From assembly GCA_027563935.2 (NCBI GenBank), contig JANVAS020000239.1, positions 1 to 64,000 of the forward strand: 64,000 nt of DNA. The letters run 5' to 3'. The stretch comes from Costus lasius (lineage: Eukaryota; Streptophyta; Magnoliopsida; Zingiberales; Costaceae). The position numbers and the translations under genes are program-made. Positions 19,965 through 31,094 of this stretch are shown here, piece after piece. Position 1 is the first letter of the stretch; every line of letters starts with the position of its first letter. The notes beneath the pieces are model-generated. The model worked only from the letters and a program-made list of their open reading frames with translations. It did no database searches and was not told the origin of the DNA.

Positions 19965-21651
19965 TGTTGGGGTATGCCCTTAAGGCTAATGTTTGAGGCC
20001 TTGGGATTATATCAGTATCATGTATAAACTCTATGTTTATAAAGGCAATGGTTGTTATTCAGGTTGTTATATTATCTGCTGCAATACATATACTTCTGAA
20101 TAATGTCTCAATGCTGTTCAGCTTGGCTGACATGCACTTTTGTCCTTAGTCGAGATATCTTGGTGAACATGAGACAGCCTTGATATGATTGAGACTAATA
20201 TGTGTTCTAATCTTATAGGATGCTTCGAGCATGGAATAAGATGTAGACTCATGGGTACATTGGATGTACTGGACAGACCCTACTAGGATATTCAATTGCT
20301 TGTCACAATGTGAATAATCCTTGTATGCGAACAAGTGGCATACTTCCTCTGACTTGAGATCACTTGTGTTTCTAAATGATGATTGGCATTGTTTTGAGGT
20401 AGTTCAATATCATTTGAAACATAATGGTTATAGACTATCTTGGATGATGAGCATGAGTCATGTTAGGGTGCTAGTGATAGATATAGGATTGCCGTCTCCT
20501 AGTTTGGAGTGTGATGTTCTATAGGGGGCCCCTGGATGAGATGATTGAGAAAGTGTATGGCCATACCCAGGTGACTATGTTCATCTGATCTAATCATTCT
20601 CATCATATTGGAGTTACAAGCTTGACACGCTTGTCCAATAAGAACATCAAGTGGCAAAGGAAACATGTATGTCTAGTGAAGTGGATTCACACTTGTGCTG
20701 TGGTTTGGGTGTAGTCTTGGAAGACTCTTTCCTTTATATCAGGAGACAGTGATGTGTTGCTAGATACCCCTCACTGATCGTGATAACGTAAGTTATCGTT
20801 ACTGACATTTAAAGGAAACCCTTAGGGTCGCACAATTTGATGATATGGCTTACTTAAGTCAGATCGTGTGGACTGAATTGTTTGGATTCAGTTTAAAGGG
20901 ATTTAATCTCTGATTGTAAGTGAGATCTGGTCTGATCATGTTTGATTGATTAGGGCTTGAGATCGGTAAGCTTCGATTGAGAGAATGGATGCTAGATCGG
21001 TGAGATCAGGAGCATTAAGAGATGAACGGTTAGATCTTGAACCTTTAGGGTTTATTGTGATCTAGACTAAATTGCTTGGCTTAATTGGTCTTTGAACTAA
21101 ACCCAAATTGAACCAGCTCATCAAGTGAGTGCATGGTTCAAGGGTGAAGAGGAATTTGCGATTGGGGTAAACCCATGGTCGCATGTTGAGGAGTGGCTTT
21201 CTATTTTTAGAAGACATGATCACTTACGTGACCACGCCTCACGTTACTCTCCTTTTCACGCCTATTGTCGCCTTGGCTCTTGCTCTCGACGTTAGAGCAT
21301 TCTCGTGGTTGAAGGGGTTGACGATAAGGAGGTCTCGCCAAGCAAAACTTCTTCTCTTCCCTTTCCATTCGAAAAAGGACTCCTTAGAACCTTGCTAGCA
21401 CAAGGAGCACTAAGGGAGTAGGCGACATCATCTTGTGTGCGCACCATTTGGAGGAGAAGCGCTTGAGTCTCTTCTTCCTAGATGCCATCCAAGGAATGGC
21501 TTCGGTAAGAATCGATTCCTTCATTCTTGTTTGCAATCGGTTTAAAAGTTGATCATATCTCATGTTATCGATCCTTCGAAATCCATTCCGCTGCTTTAAA
21601 ACCTCCATATGCGCCAGTAGGGTTTCGCCCCCCTTGTTTAGGGGACTTTCA
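19965..21651 (+). repeat. 5' LTR of copia B
   Basis: The LTR is 1687 bp, TGTTGGGGTATG to GGGGACTTTCA. Its last 500 bp differ clearly from A and D and end in a C-rich GTTTCGCCCCCC stretch as in E and F. Short frames in it recur in the 3' LTR only because the LTRs are copies. Confidence 0.92.
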
Positions 21652-23448
21652 ACTGGTATCACAGCGTAAGTTTTATGCATGTTTTATGATTGCTTGATGC
21701 TTATTGTGATCCTTGTTTGTGCAATTCACTAGATCTAATGCTTACATGCGAAAAACGACATGATATATCACTTGAGATCACTTAATGTATATGTTTTCTT
21801 GGCGCATGTATCTTGGCGCATATTGGTTTTTCACAATACTATATTACTTGCGCGCTTACCATTAGATCAGAGGCGCCTACTGTAAACCCTTAGACGGGTT
21901 ATTAGGGTTGAAGTCACAGTCTAGTCAAGATCCAACCAGTCTGATCAGACTATCTGACAGCTAGATGGGTCGACCAGATGGCACCTCTGCGCAAGCAAGA
22001 GGTGGCTATAGGTCGACTGCGGACAGGCGTGTAGCGATGTCTGGTTGAGACAACCAGTGAACGCACATGAGTTAGGCCCGAGGTCATACCCGCTTGCCAG
22101 ATCTCATGAGGTCGTTCAGCCCTTGGCGCATGCATGGTTGACCATTAGGTCGACTCAAGTCAGTTAGGACTTGGTGCATCCCAGGGCAGTGGATCTGACT
22201 AGATCTGATGAGTGGATCCCTATTAATGGACCGTTGTAAGGTAGTAGGGCACATAAGGAAAATAAAAGTGATGCCAATGGGTTTTCGAAAATTTTATTTT
22301 CTTGATTGGATCACATGATGATTGTATACATGATGCTTGTTTATTTCATCTTATGTGGGCTGCCTATCTTAATGTGTGCTGTGCTGGGGCCTGCGTGCCT
22401 GGATGTTAATTTGTAAATTATTTAATGTGATCTGCGAATCACATTTTTAATTAATTTATAAAGTGTAATTGACCTGCGTGTCAATCATGTCTAGATAGAT
22501 TAAATTGTATTTTACTCAGACATGAGCACAGAGCATACTTGGCAGAGGCGCATGCAGCAGTGGCTTGACCAGGTGGGAGGTCCAGGGTTCGACTCTGGGA
22601 CAGGCGCATTTACCTGGTGGGCACACCTGAGCTGCAGTGGCGCTTGGGCCCTGGGTTGGGCCAGATGAGAAGAAAAAGCCCCATGAAGAAAGCAAGTGAA
22701 GACTTAAGTTAAAATTAAGGTCTTACCTAGGCTTATTGGGCGTTTACCACATAAGATCAGCATGCTTTCTACTTATTGTTTATATAATTAGAACTGCATG
22801 ATTTAATCTTCTGCTATCACCATAGGAATTGCATGATAGTGAAGAAGATAAAAAGACCGTTAAAATCCAACGCTAAAATATCAAGCTCGTAAGCCTTCTG
22901 ACGTGAAACCTCACTGTTCTGACTATCGTTGGGGCCGTGTTGTACCCACTCAGTGGGCACGCCCATCTATCTTCAGACGGTGCGGGATTACACCTGCGTG
23001 TTACAGGGAAGGGATTTATCGCTTCTCGTTGCTCAGCATAGCACGTGGTGGTCCAGGGAGTAGGTCGGGTCAGCTTGACCATGTAGGCTACATATGTGGC
23101 GCATATGGTAGCTATATGGAGGCAGCCATCTGTGGGGTCAGAGATTGTGTTGTACCAACTCAGTTGGCACAGTCTGCTGGATTGCCCAGAGGAAGGGGAA
23201 TCGCACGGGTTGGCGATTGGCAGGGATTGCCTACCAGAAATTAATGCTTGTACTCTCTGTGCATCTTATCTCGCCTGAGCGGGATGCGGAGACCAAGTGT
23301 GAAATCTGGATCCCATCTCACTAAAAGAGTGTTACTCTTTCGGGCTGTTTTGCTGGATTTTTCAGCCAGATAAAATATTGAGAAAAGGAATCGTTCTTAA
23401 GTCCTGGATTGATTCTAAAACATTGATACTGACCTTGCTGTTCTTGCA
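21652..23448 (+). other. Leader of copia B
   Basis: The leader is homologous to those of A, D and E and noncoding. It holds the T-arm-like stem-loop (CCAGG/TCTGG with loop GTTCGAC, 22582-22598), the CCAACG/CGTTGG pair, both twin hairpins, and the AAAGAGT/ACTCTTT hairpin at 23324-23340. It ends in a pyrimidine-rich stretch and GTTGCAG (23451-23457), like a 3' splice site. Confidence 0.8.
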
Positions 23449-25218
23449 TTGTTGCAGATAACTGCAGCAACAAACACCACGAATTTCAATGTGCGATCCC
23501 TACTGGAAAGGGAGAAGTTTGCTGGGCAAAACTTCTCAGACTGGTACGGACACCTTAAGATTGTTCTTAAGGCTGAGAGGAAGCTGTATGTCCTCGAGAC
23601 GGCTATACCGCCTCAACTCGCTCCGAACGCCGCAAGGGCGGTTCGGGATGCTTATGAAAAGCATGTCAATGATAGCATTGATGTCGCTTGCCTGATGCTA
23701 GCGTCTATGACGCCAGAGCTGCAGCGTCAGCATGAGGATATATCGGCTATAGATATTATAGCTAACCTCAAGTTGCTATATGCTGCACAGGCTAGGACTG
23801 AACGCTACAATCTGACAAAACTTTTCTTTCAGAGCAAACTGGCTGAAGGGAGTCCAGTGGGAGCTCACGTACTCAAGATGATTGGGTACAAGGAGGCTCT
23901 AGAGAAACTGGGACATACCATCAATCAGGGGCTTGCTGTAGACATCATTCTTCAGTCTCTTCCGGCTACCTTTGATCCGTTCATCATTAATTTTAATATG
24001 AACAAGATCGACTGTACCCCGGCAGAGTTACTGAATATGCTCTTGACTACAGAGCTGACTCTTAAGGGAAAGCCTTCATCCTCAGTCTTGATGATTCCTG
24101 CAAGGAACAAAAGGAAGGGGAAGAAGGGCAAAGTCCCTGTCAAGAACTACAACAAGGCTCTGAAGCAAAAGCTAAAGCGGTCGAAGGAATACAGATGTTT
24201 CCATTGTAGCCAGCCAGGTCACTGGAAAAAGGACTGTAAAGCGCTCCAAGGAGACAAGAAGGGAAGTTTCGCTTCTGGCTCAGGTATTTTCGTGACTGAG
24301 GTCATGGTTTCTTCTTCTATATCATGGGTGTTGGACACTGCATGTGGAGTTCACATTTGTTCAAATGTACAGGAACTCAAGAGAAGAAGACAGGTGGGAC
24401 AGCATGAGGTGGACCTACGAGTTGGAAACGGGGCACGGGTTGCTGCTGTTGCTGTAGGAGTTTATTACATCTCATTACCATCTGGGCTTGTATTGGAACT
24501 AGACAGTTGTTACTTTGTACCAAGCATTACGAAGAATATTATCTCTACTCCTGCTCTTGTCAGGAAAGGGTTTTCCTTTGAATGCAATATTTCAAAGTGT
24601 GTTCTTGCTTATGATAATATCGTTTATGCTACTGGGTCAATTAACAATGGGTTTTTCATGTTGGACATGGAATGTTCTATACAGCAAATTGATATTAAGA
24701 AAGCCAAGTATGCTGATGACAGCACCTTGCTATGGCATAGTCATTTAGGCCATATTAACAAGAAACGCATTAAGCGGTTGCATGACCATGGACTGCTGGG
24801 ATCATTCTCCTGTGAGGAGCTTGATACATGCAAAGCTTGTTTAATGGGTAAAATGACGAAGGCTCCTTTTCTTAACAAAGGTCAAAGGGCTTCAGGTTTA
24901 CTTGACCTTATACACAGTGATGTGTGTGGGCAGTTTAGTAAACATGCCAGAGGTGGCTATCTATACTTCATTACCTTTACTGATGATTTTAGTAGATATG
25001 GGTATGTCTATTTAATGAGACATAAAAGTGAATTTTTTGACAAGTTCAAAGAGTTCAAAAATGAAGTACAGAATCAGCTAGGCCGAAATATCAAGACACT
25101 TCGCTCAGATCGAGGTGGAGAATACCTAAGTCGTGAGTTTAATGACTATCTGAAGGAGTGTGGGATCATCTCACAGCTCACTCCGCCAGGAACACTGCAA
25201 TGGAATGGTGTGTCCGAG
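23449..25218 (+). pseudogene. gag-pol: Gag-protease-integrase of copia B, frameshifted
   Basis: The frame opens by a non-ATG codon; gag proper begins near 23480 (NVRSLLEREKFAG). It holds the gag domain, the zinc knuckle CFHCSQPGHWKKDC, a protease with the same DTACG active site as A, and the integrase zinc-binding region (WHSHLGH ... CKAC) and catalytic motifs (HSDVCG, SDRGGEY). Compared with A and D, two bases are missing near 25218 in the GVSERR motif, at the third catalytic residue. The original frame then reads out of register to a stop at 25362. The missing ATG (ACG here, ATG in E) is a further defect. Confidence 0.88.
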
Positions 25219-27358
25219 GAGAAACAGAACCTTATTGGATATGGTTCGTTCAATGATGAGTCAGGCTACTCTACCTTACTCTTTTTGGGGATTTGCACTG
25301 GAAACAGCTGCAAAGGTACTAAACCGAGTGCCATCCAAGGCAGTTTCAAAGACTCCATATGAGTTATGGTATGGGAAACAGCCGAGCTTGACATTTATTA
25401 AGATCTGGGGTTGCGAGGCTTATGTCAAAAAGCTCGCCTCTGGGAAACTAGAGAGTAGATCTGAAAAATGTATCTTTGTCGGTTACCCTAAGGAAACTAA
25501 GGGTTATTATTTCTACGATCCCAAAGAGAACAAGGTGTTTGTTGCTCGAACGGCCATTTTTCTTGAGAAGGAATTTCTTCTGCAAGAGGCCAGTGGGAGA
25601 GAAATAAAGCTGGATGAGAATCCAGAGGAAGGACAAAGTAGTCAAGCACAGTTGGATGAGCATGAGCCAGTAGAACAGGTTATTGAACAACCTGAGGCTC
25701 AGATATCACGGGAACCGCGAAGATCGGGAAGGATCCGTCGACAGCCTGAGCGCTATGACGGAGTCTACATCATTAATCATGATGAACCCCTCACTTATGC
25801 GGATGCGGTCAGTGGACCGGACTCAGCAAGATGGCTTGAAGCTATGCGCGCCGAGATGGACTCCATGTCAGATAACCAAGTCTGGGATTTGGTTGATCCG
25901 CCTCCGGGAATAATCCCTATAGGCTGTAAATGGATCTTTAAGAAGAAGATTGACATGGATGGTAACGTGGTTACCTATAAAGGCAGGCTAGTTGCGAAAG
26001 GTTTCAAACAAATCTACGGGATAGATTATGATGAAACTTTCTCTCCTGTAGCCATGTTCAAGTCTATTCGGATTATTCTTGCGATAGCAGCATATTTCGA
26101 TTATGAGATCTGGCAGATGGATGTGAAGACCGCTTTCCTTAATGGAAAACTGGATGAGGATGTGTATATGACACAACCTGAAGGTTTCACTAATCCATCA
26201 GATCGTTATAAAATATGCAAGTTAAAGAAGTCCATTTATGGACTTAAACAAGCGTCAAGAAGCTGGAATATTCGTTTTGATGAATCAATCAGTGAATTTG
26301 GTTTCATCAAGAATGAAGATGACCCGTGTGTACATAAGAGGTTTAGTGGGAGCGTGATTACATTCCTAGTCCTCTACGTCGATGATATCTTGATCATTGG
26401 AAATGATATTCCTGAAATGCATGCGGTTAAGGCATGGTTAAGGAAATGTTTCCAGATGAAAGATTTAGGAGAAGCAGCCTATGTATTAGGTGTGAAGATC
26501 TACAGGGATAGATCTAAGAGGCTTCTCGGGCTGTGCTAGAGTACTTACAACGATAAAGTCCTGGAGAGATTTCATTTAGAGAATTCTAAAAGAGGATATC
26601 TTCCAGTCAGACATGGTCTGAATCTTTCGAAGAGTTAGTGTCCACAAACACAGACTGAGAAAGATGAAATGGACAATACGCCTTATGCTTCGGCTATTGG
26701 GTCCATTATGTATGCGATGTTGTGTACTCGCCCAGACGTCGCTTACGGGTTAAGCGTGACCAGTCGATTCCAAAGTAGTCCAGGTCAGGCACACTGGATT
26801 GCGGTCAAGAACATTTTAAAATATCTGCGGAGGACCAAAGATATGTTCTTGGTGTATGGTGGTCAGGAAGAACTCAATATTGAAGGATATACTGACGCTT
26901 CGTTCCAATCTAACCAGGATGATTTCCGATCGCAATCAGGCTATGTTTTTAGCTTGAATGGAGGAGCAGTGGTGTGGAAGAGTTTCAAACAGTCTATAGT
27001 TGCTGATTCTACCACGGAAGCCGAGTATGTTGCTGCCTCAGAAGCATCCAAGGAGGCAGTGTGGATTCGTAAGTTCGTTCAAGAACTTGGTGTTGTTCCT
27101 TCGAGTGCAGATCCTTTGGTTATCTTCTGTGATAACACTGGAGCAATCGCACAAGCAAAGGAACCACGGTCGCACCAGAAGTCCAAGCACATACAGAGAC
27201 GGTTTCACTTGATCAGGGAGATCATAGATCGTGGTTAGATCAAGGTCTGCAAGGTTCATACAGATGACAATCTAGCTGACCCGCTTACTAAGCCTCTGGC
27301 GCAGCAGAAGCATGAGAAGCACTGTAATAATATGGGTTTGAGATTTCTCAACCATTAG
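25219..27358 (+). pseudogene. pol: Integrase end, RT and RNase H of copia B
   Basis: This is the second frame after the 2-bp deletion. The integrase C-terminal part runs into a Pro/Ser-rich linker with SREPRRSGRIRRQPERYDG. RT follows with WIFKKKIDMDGNVVTYK, QMDVKTAFLNG and YVDDILIIGND, then RNase H with YTDASFQS and STTEAEYVAASEASKEA. Three nonsense codons are in frame: TAG at 26537-26539 and 26636-26638 (CAG in D) and TAG at 27236-27238 (GAG in A and D). It ends at NMGLRFLNH, stop 27356-27358. Confidence 0.88.
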
Positions 27359-27378
27359 ATTAAGTGCAAGTGGGAGAT

Positions 27379-29065
27379 TGTTGGGGTATGCCCTTAAGGC
27401 TAATGTTTGAGGCCTTGGGATTATATCAGTATCATGTATAAACTCTATGTTTATAAAGGCAATGGTTGTTATTCACGTTGTTATATTATCTGCTACAATA
27501 CATATACTTCTGAATAATGTCTCAATGCTGTTCAGCTTGGCTGACATGCACTTTTGTCCTTAGTCGAGATATCTTGGTGAACATGAGACAGCCTTGATAT
27601 GATTGAGACTAATATGTGTTCTAATCTTATAGGATGCTTCGAGCATGGAATAAGATGTAGACTCATGGGTACATTGGATGTACTGGACAGACCCTACTAG
27701 GATATTCAATTGCTTGTCACAATGTGAATAATCCTTGTATGCGAACAAGTGGCATACTTCCTCTGACTTGAGATCACTTGTGTTTCTAAATGATGATTGG
27801 CATTGTTTTGAGGTAGTTCAATATCATTTGAAACATAATGGTTATAGACTATCTTGGATGATGAGCATGAGTCATGTTAGGGTGCTAGTGATAGATATAG
27901 GATTGCCGTCTCCTAGTTTGGAGTGTGATGTTCTATAGGGGGCCCCTGGATGAGATGATTGAGAAAGTGTATGGCCATACCCAGGTGACTATGTTCATCT
28001 GATCTAATCATTCTCATCATATTGGAGTTACAAGCTTGACACGCTTGTCCAATAAGAACATCAAGTGGCAAAGGAAACATGTATGTCTAGTGAAGTGGAT
28101 TCACACTTGTGCTGTGGTTTGGGTGTAGTCTTGGAAGACTCTTTCCTTTATATTGGGAGACAGTGATGTGTTGCTAGATACCCCTCACTGATCGTGATAA
28201 CGTAAGTTATCGTTACTGACATTTAAAGGAAACCCTTAGGGTCGCACAATTTGATGATATGGCTTACTTAAGTCAGATCGTGTGGACTGAATTGTTTGGA
28301 TTCAGTTTAAAGGGATTTAATCTCTGATTGTAAGTGAGATCTGGTCTGATCATGTTTGATTGATTAGGGCTTCAGATCGGTAAGCTTCGATCGAGAGAAT
28401 GGATGCTAGATCGGTGAGATCAGGAGCATTAAGAGATGAACGGTTAGATCTTGAACCTTTAGGGTTTATTGTGATCTAGACCAAATTGCTTGGCTTAATT
28501 AGTCTTTGAACTAATCCCAAATTGAACCAGCTCATCAAGTGAGCGCATGGTTCAAGGGTGAAGAGGAATTTGCGATTGGGGTAAACCCATGGTCGCTTGT
28601 TGAGGAGTGGCTTTCTATTTTTAGAAGACATGATCACTTACGTGACCACGCCTCACGTTACTCTCCTTTTCACGCCTATTGTCGCCTTGGCTCTTGCTCT
28701 CGACGTTAGAGCATTCTCGTGGTTGAAGGGGTTGACGATAAGGAGGTCTCGCCAAGCAAAACTTCTTCTCTTCCCTTTCCATTCGAAAAAGGACTCCTTA
28801 GAACCTTGCTAGCACAAGGAGCACTAAGGGAGTAGGCGACATCATCTTGTGTGCGCACCATTTGGAGGAGAAGCGCTTGAGTCTCTTCTTCATAGACGCC
28901 ATCCAAGGAATGGCTTCGGTAAGAATCAATTCCTTCATTCTTGTTTGCAATCGGTTTAAAAGTTGATCATATCTCATGCTATCGATCGTTCGAAATCCAT
29001 TCCGCTGCTTTAAAACCTCCATATGCGCCAGTAGGGTTTCGCCCCCCTTGTTTAGGGGACTTTCA
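27379..29065 (+). repeat. 3' LTR of copia B
   Basis: It is 1687 bp, the same length as the 5' LTR, with about 16 substitutions (roughly 1 percent). Its end CTTTCA joins A's LTR at 29066. Confidence 0.92.
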
Positions 29066-30147
29066 GGAGTGTGATGTTCTAAAGGGCCCCCTGGATGAGA
29101 TGGTTGAGAAAGTGTATGGCCATACCCAGATGACTATGTTCATCTGATCTAACCATTCTCATCATGTTGGAATTACAGGCTTGACAGGCTTGTCCAATAA
29201 GAACGTCCAGTGGCAAAGGGAACATGTATGCCGAGTGAATTGGATTCACACTTGTGCTATGGTTTGGGTGTAGTCTTGGAAGACTCTTTCCTTCATATCG
29301 GGAGACAGTGATGTGTTGCTAGATACCCCTCTCTGATCGTGATAACGTAAGTTATCGTTACCGACATTGAAGGAAACCCTTAGGGTCGCACAATTTGATG
29401 ATATGGCTTACTTGTGTCAGATCGTGTGGACTGAATTGTTCTGGTTCAGTATAAAGGAATTTAAACTCTGATTGGAAGTGAGATCTGGTCTGATCATGTT
29501 TGATTGATTAGGGCTTGAGATCGGTAAGCTTCGATCGAGAGAATTGATGCTTGATCATAGAGATCAAGAGGGTCGAGAGATGTGTGGTTAGATCTTGAAC
29601 CATTTGGTTTAAAGAGATCAAGACCATGGTGGGTTCGATTTGGTCTTTGAACCAAATAGAATTGAACCAGTTCACTTGGTGAACGCATGGTTCAATTTGA
29701 GAGAGGAGTTATCGATGGCTTCAAGTGGAGTTAAACATGGGGTTATGGACTTACTATTTTTGGAAGCCGTTTTCTTTGAGAAAACGCCCCCACGTTCGAA
29801 CTCCTATCTCTCTCTCGCCCCCTCTCCTGTCGTGTGGATGATCTTCACGACAAGAGGAAGTTCGGCCAGAAAAAGGGAGAAACACATCTCCTCATACACG
29901 ATCTAGGACTCCTTGGATCTTTGCTAGCACAAGGAATACAAGGAAGAAGTCATCATCTTCTTGTGTGCGATTTCCTTTGGTGAAGAGCCGCTCGCCCTTT
30001 CTTCTTCCAAGTCGCCACTCGATCAATGGCAATGGTAACGCATTTTTATGGTTGCTCATATTATCTTGCCTCTCGATCCTATCAAACCTAGTTTTTCGCC
30101 TATGCAAGATCTCCTAGATGCGCATGTGAACTAGGGTTTGACCTTCA
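29066..30147 (+). repeat. 3' LTR of copia A, second part
   Basis: It is 1082 bp, matching 4374-5455 with a dozen or so substitutions, and ends GACCTTCA before the AACTT target duplication. Together with 19413-19957 it rebuilds a full LTR. Confidence 0.92.
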
Positions 30148-30152
30148 AACTT

Positions 30153-30665
30153 CTCGGTTGGTTGTTCTGATAGGTTGCTATGGTCGGTTCTTATGCTGAG
30201 TTGGAAGTGGATATCCTGCGCAAGCTATCTTCAATCTATCATTGATGGCTGATTTGGTCTTGGATTGAATGCTGGACATGAACTCGAGTTAACTTTGGGC
30301 TGGTTTGTTGAATTTGGTGCTTGAGCTGAGTCTGATCACGAGCCGATTTGTCTTTGACATTGGTACTTCAAATTGACTTTTCTCCATGGGCTGACTTGAG
30401 CTGAAGTTTAATTATGCCAATGTCACTTCAGGATTGGGAGGTTAGGTGCAGCATGTGCAATACAGGTGTGCATAAACCTAGGCTATGACAACCTATTACA
30501 ACCACTACAAAATAAAATAAAGTCTTTGAAATAAACCTAGGCTAGTCCTAACTACAACCAAATATCAAGTGCTGAAAATAGAAATAGAGTTTTGTTACAT
30601 ATTTCAATGTATCAAAATAATAAACTTCTAATAAGTTCACAAAATATCAAGGTGTCATGCGTTCA
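30153..30665 (-). repeat. 5' LTR of element I, right part
   Basis: It continues the LTR cut at 3828 and matches the corresponding part of 327-1376 up to CATGCGTTCA. Confidence 0.88.
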
Positions 30666-31094
30666 TCCCATAGCGGATGGGACTCTTCTTGATCCTTGTT
30701 GACCTTCTCGGTGGTATCCCTACATCACCTTTGACATCAGCGGTGAACCCCGCTGGGTTCACCAGGCAGTGATGTGCGCGCTGAATTACGTAATTCGGCA
30801 AGATCATGGGTGAACTCCGTGGGGTTCACCTGACCGTGAAGTCCAGAAAGGGCTCCGATTGAGCCCAAATTTAACAGGCAGCTTCATCTTCTCATAAGGA
30901 ATCACCCACATGCTCTTAGATTCTTCAAAAAGACTTCAGAATTGGGTGATTTTACCTAAAATTCAATAAGACAGACAAAAAGTAAAGATTCTAAAGTTTA
31001 TAACTAAATAAGCCTTAAAGGAGTGTAGAAACATTAAAATAGGCATAAATTCATAATGGAAAGATAATAAAAATCACTACTAAAATGTAAGGCA
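30666..31094 (-). repeat. 3' LTR of element H, proximal piece
   Basis: On the minus strand this LTR would begin TGCCTTACATTTTAG at 31094, just after a purine-rich tract. It carries two quasi-palindromes of the GTGAACCCC/GGGGTTCAC type (30742-30763, 30809-30830) like those at 1-326. Confidence 0.65.

Larger units (their letters stand above)
19965..29065 (+). mobile_element. Element B: Ty1/copia retrotransposon inserted in A's 3' LTR
   Basis: B is a complete 9101-bp element with two LTRs of 1687 bp (19965-21651, 27379-29065) that differ at about 16 positions by hand count. It carries a primer site TGGTATCACAGC (21654-21665, one base off the tRNA match), a 1.8-kb leader, gag-pol and the polypurine tract. 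No target duplication is seen; the left flank is a 7-bp filler. The coding region has a 2-bp deletion near 25218 and three nonsense codons. Confidence 0.92.
3829..30147 (+). mobile_element. Element A: Ty1/copia retrotransposon containing insertions C and B
   Basis: It starts TGTTGGGGTATGCC and ends GGGTTTGACCTTCA, with AACTT on both sides (3824-3828, 30148-30152). The 5' LTR is 3829-5455, and the 3' LTR is 19413-19957 plus 29066-30147; both are about 1627 bp, with roughly 20 differences by hand count. Without the two insertions the element is about 9.0 kb. It carries a primer site, a long leader and gag-protease-integrase-RT-RNase H in copia order. Removing C plus one target-duplication copy restores the pol frame exactly. 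It is inactive: C splits pol, and further stops lie at 7280-7282, 18679-18681 and 19081-19083. Confidence 0.93.
327..30665 (-). mobile_element. Element I: gag-only Ty3/gypsy derivative inserted in the 3' LTR of H
   Basis: Two direct repeats of about 1.05 kb (327-1376, and 3302-3828 continued at 30153-30665) flank an internal region of only 1.9 kb. On the minus strand that region holds a primer site (3289-3300, matching the 3' end of initiator tRNA-Met), a leader, an open gag frame and the first part of a protease. RT, RNase H and integrase are absent because the protease runs directly into the 3' LTR. The LTRs differ at many positions, so I is older than the copia elements within it. The expected target duplication is not seen (CCTTT on the left, TCCCA on the right). 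Element A splits its right LTR. Confidence 0.8.

Noticed and set aside
20146..20524. Small open frames repeated in many places (for example the 62- and 67-residue frames here and again at 27560-27938)
   Set aside because: They lie in LTRs and repeat only because the LTRs are copies. They run on both strands, overlap each other and resemble no known family.
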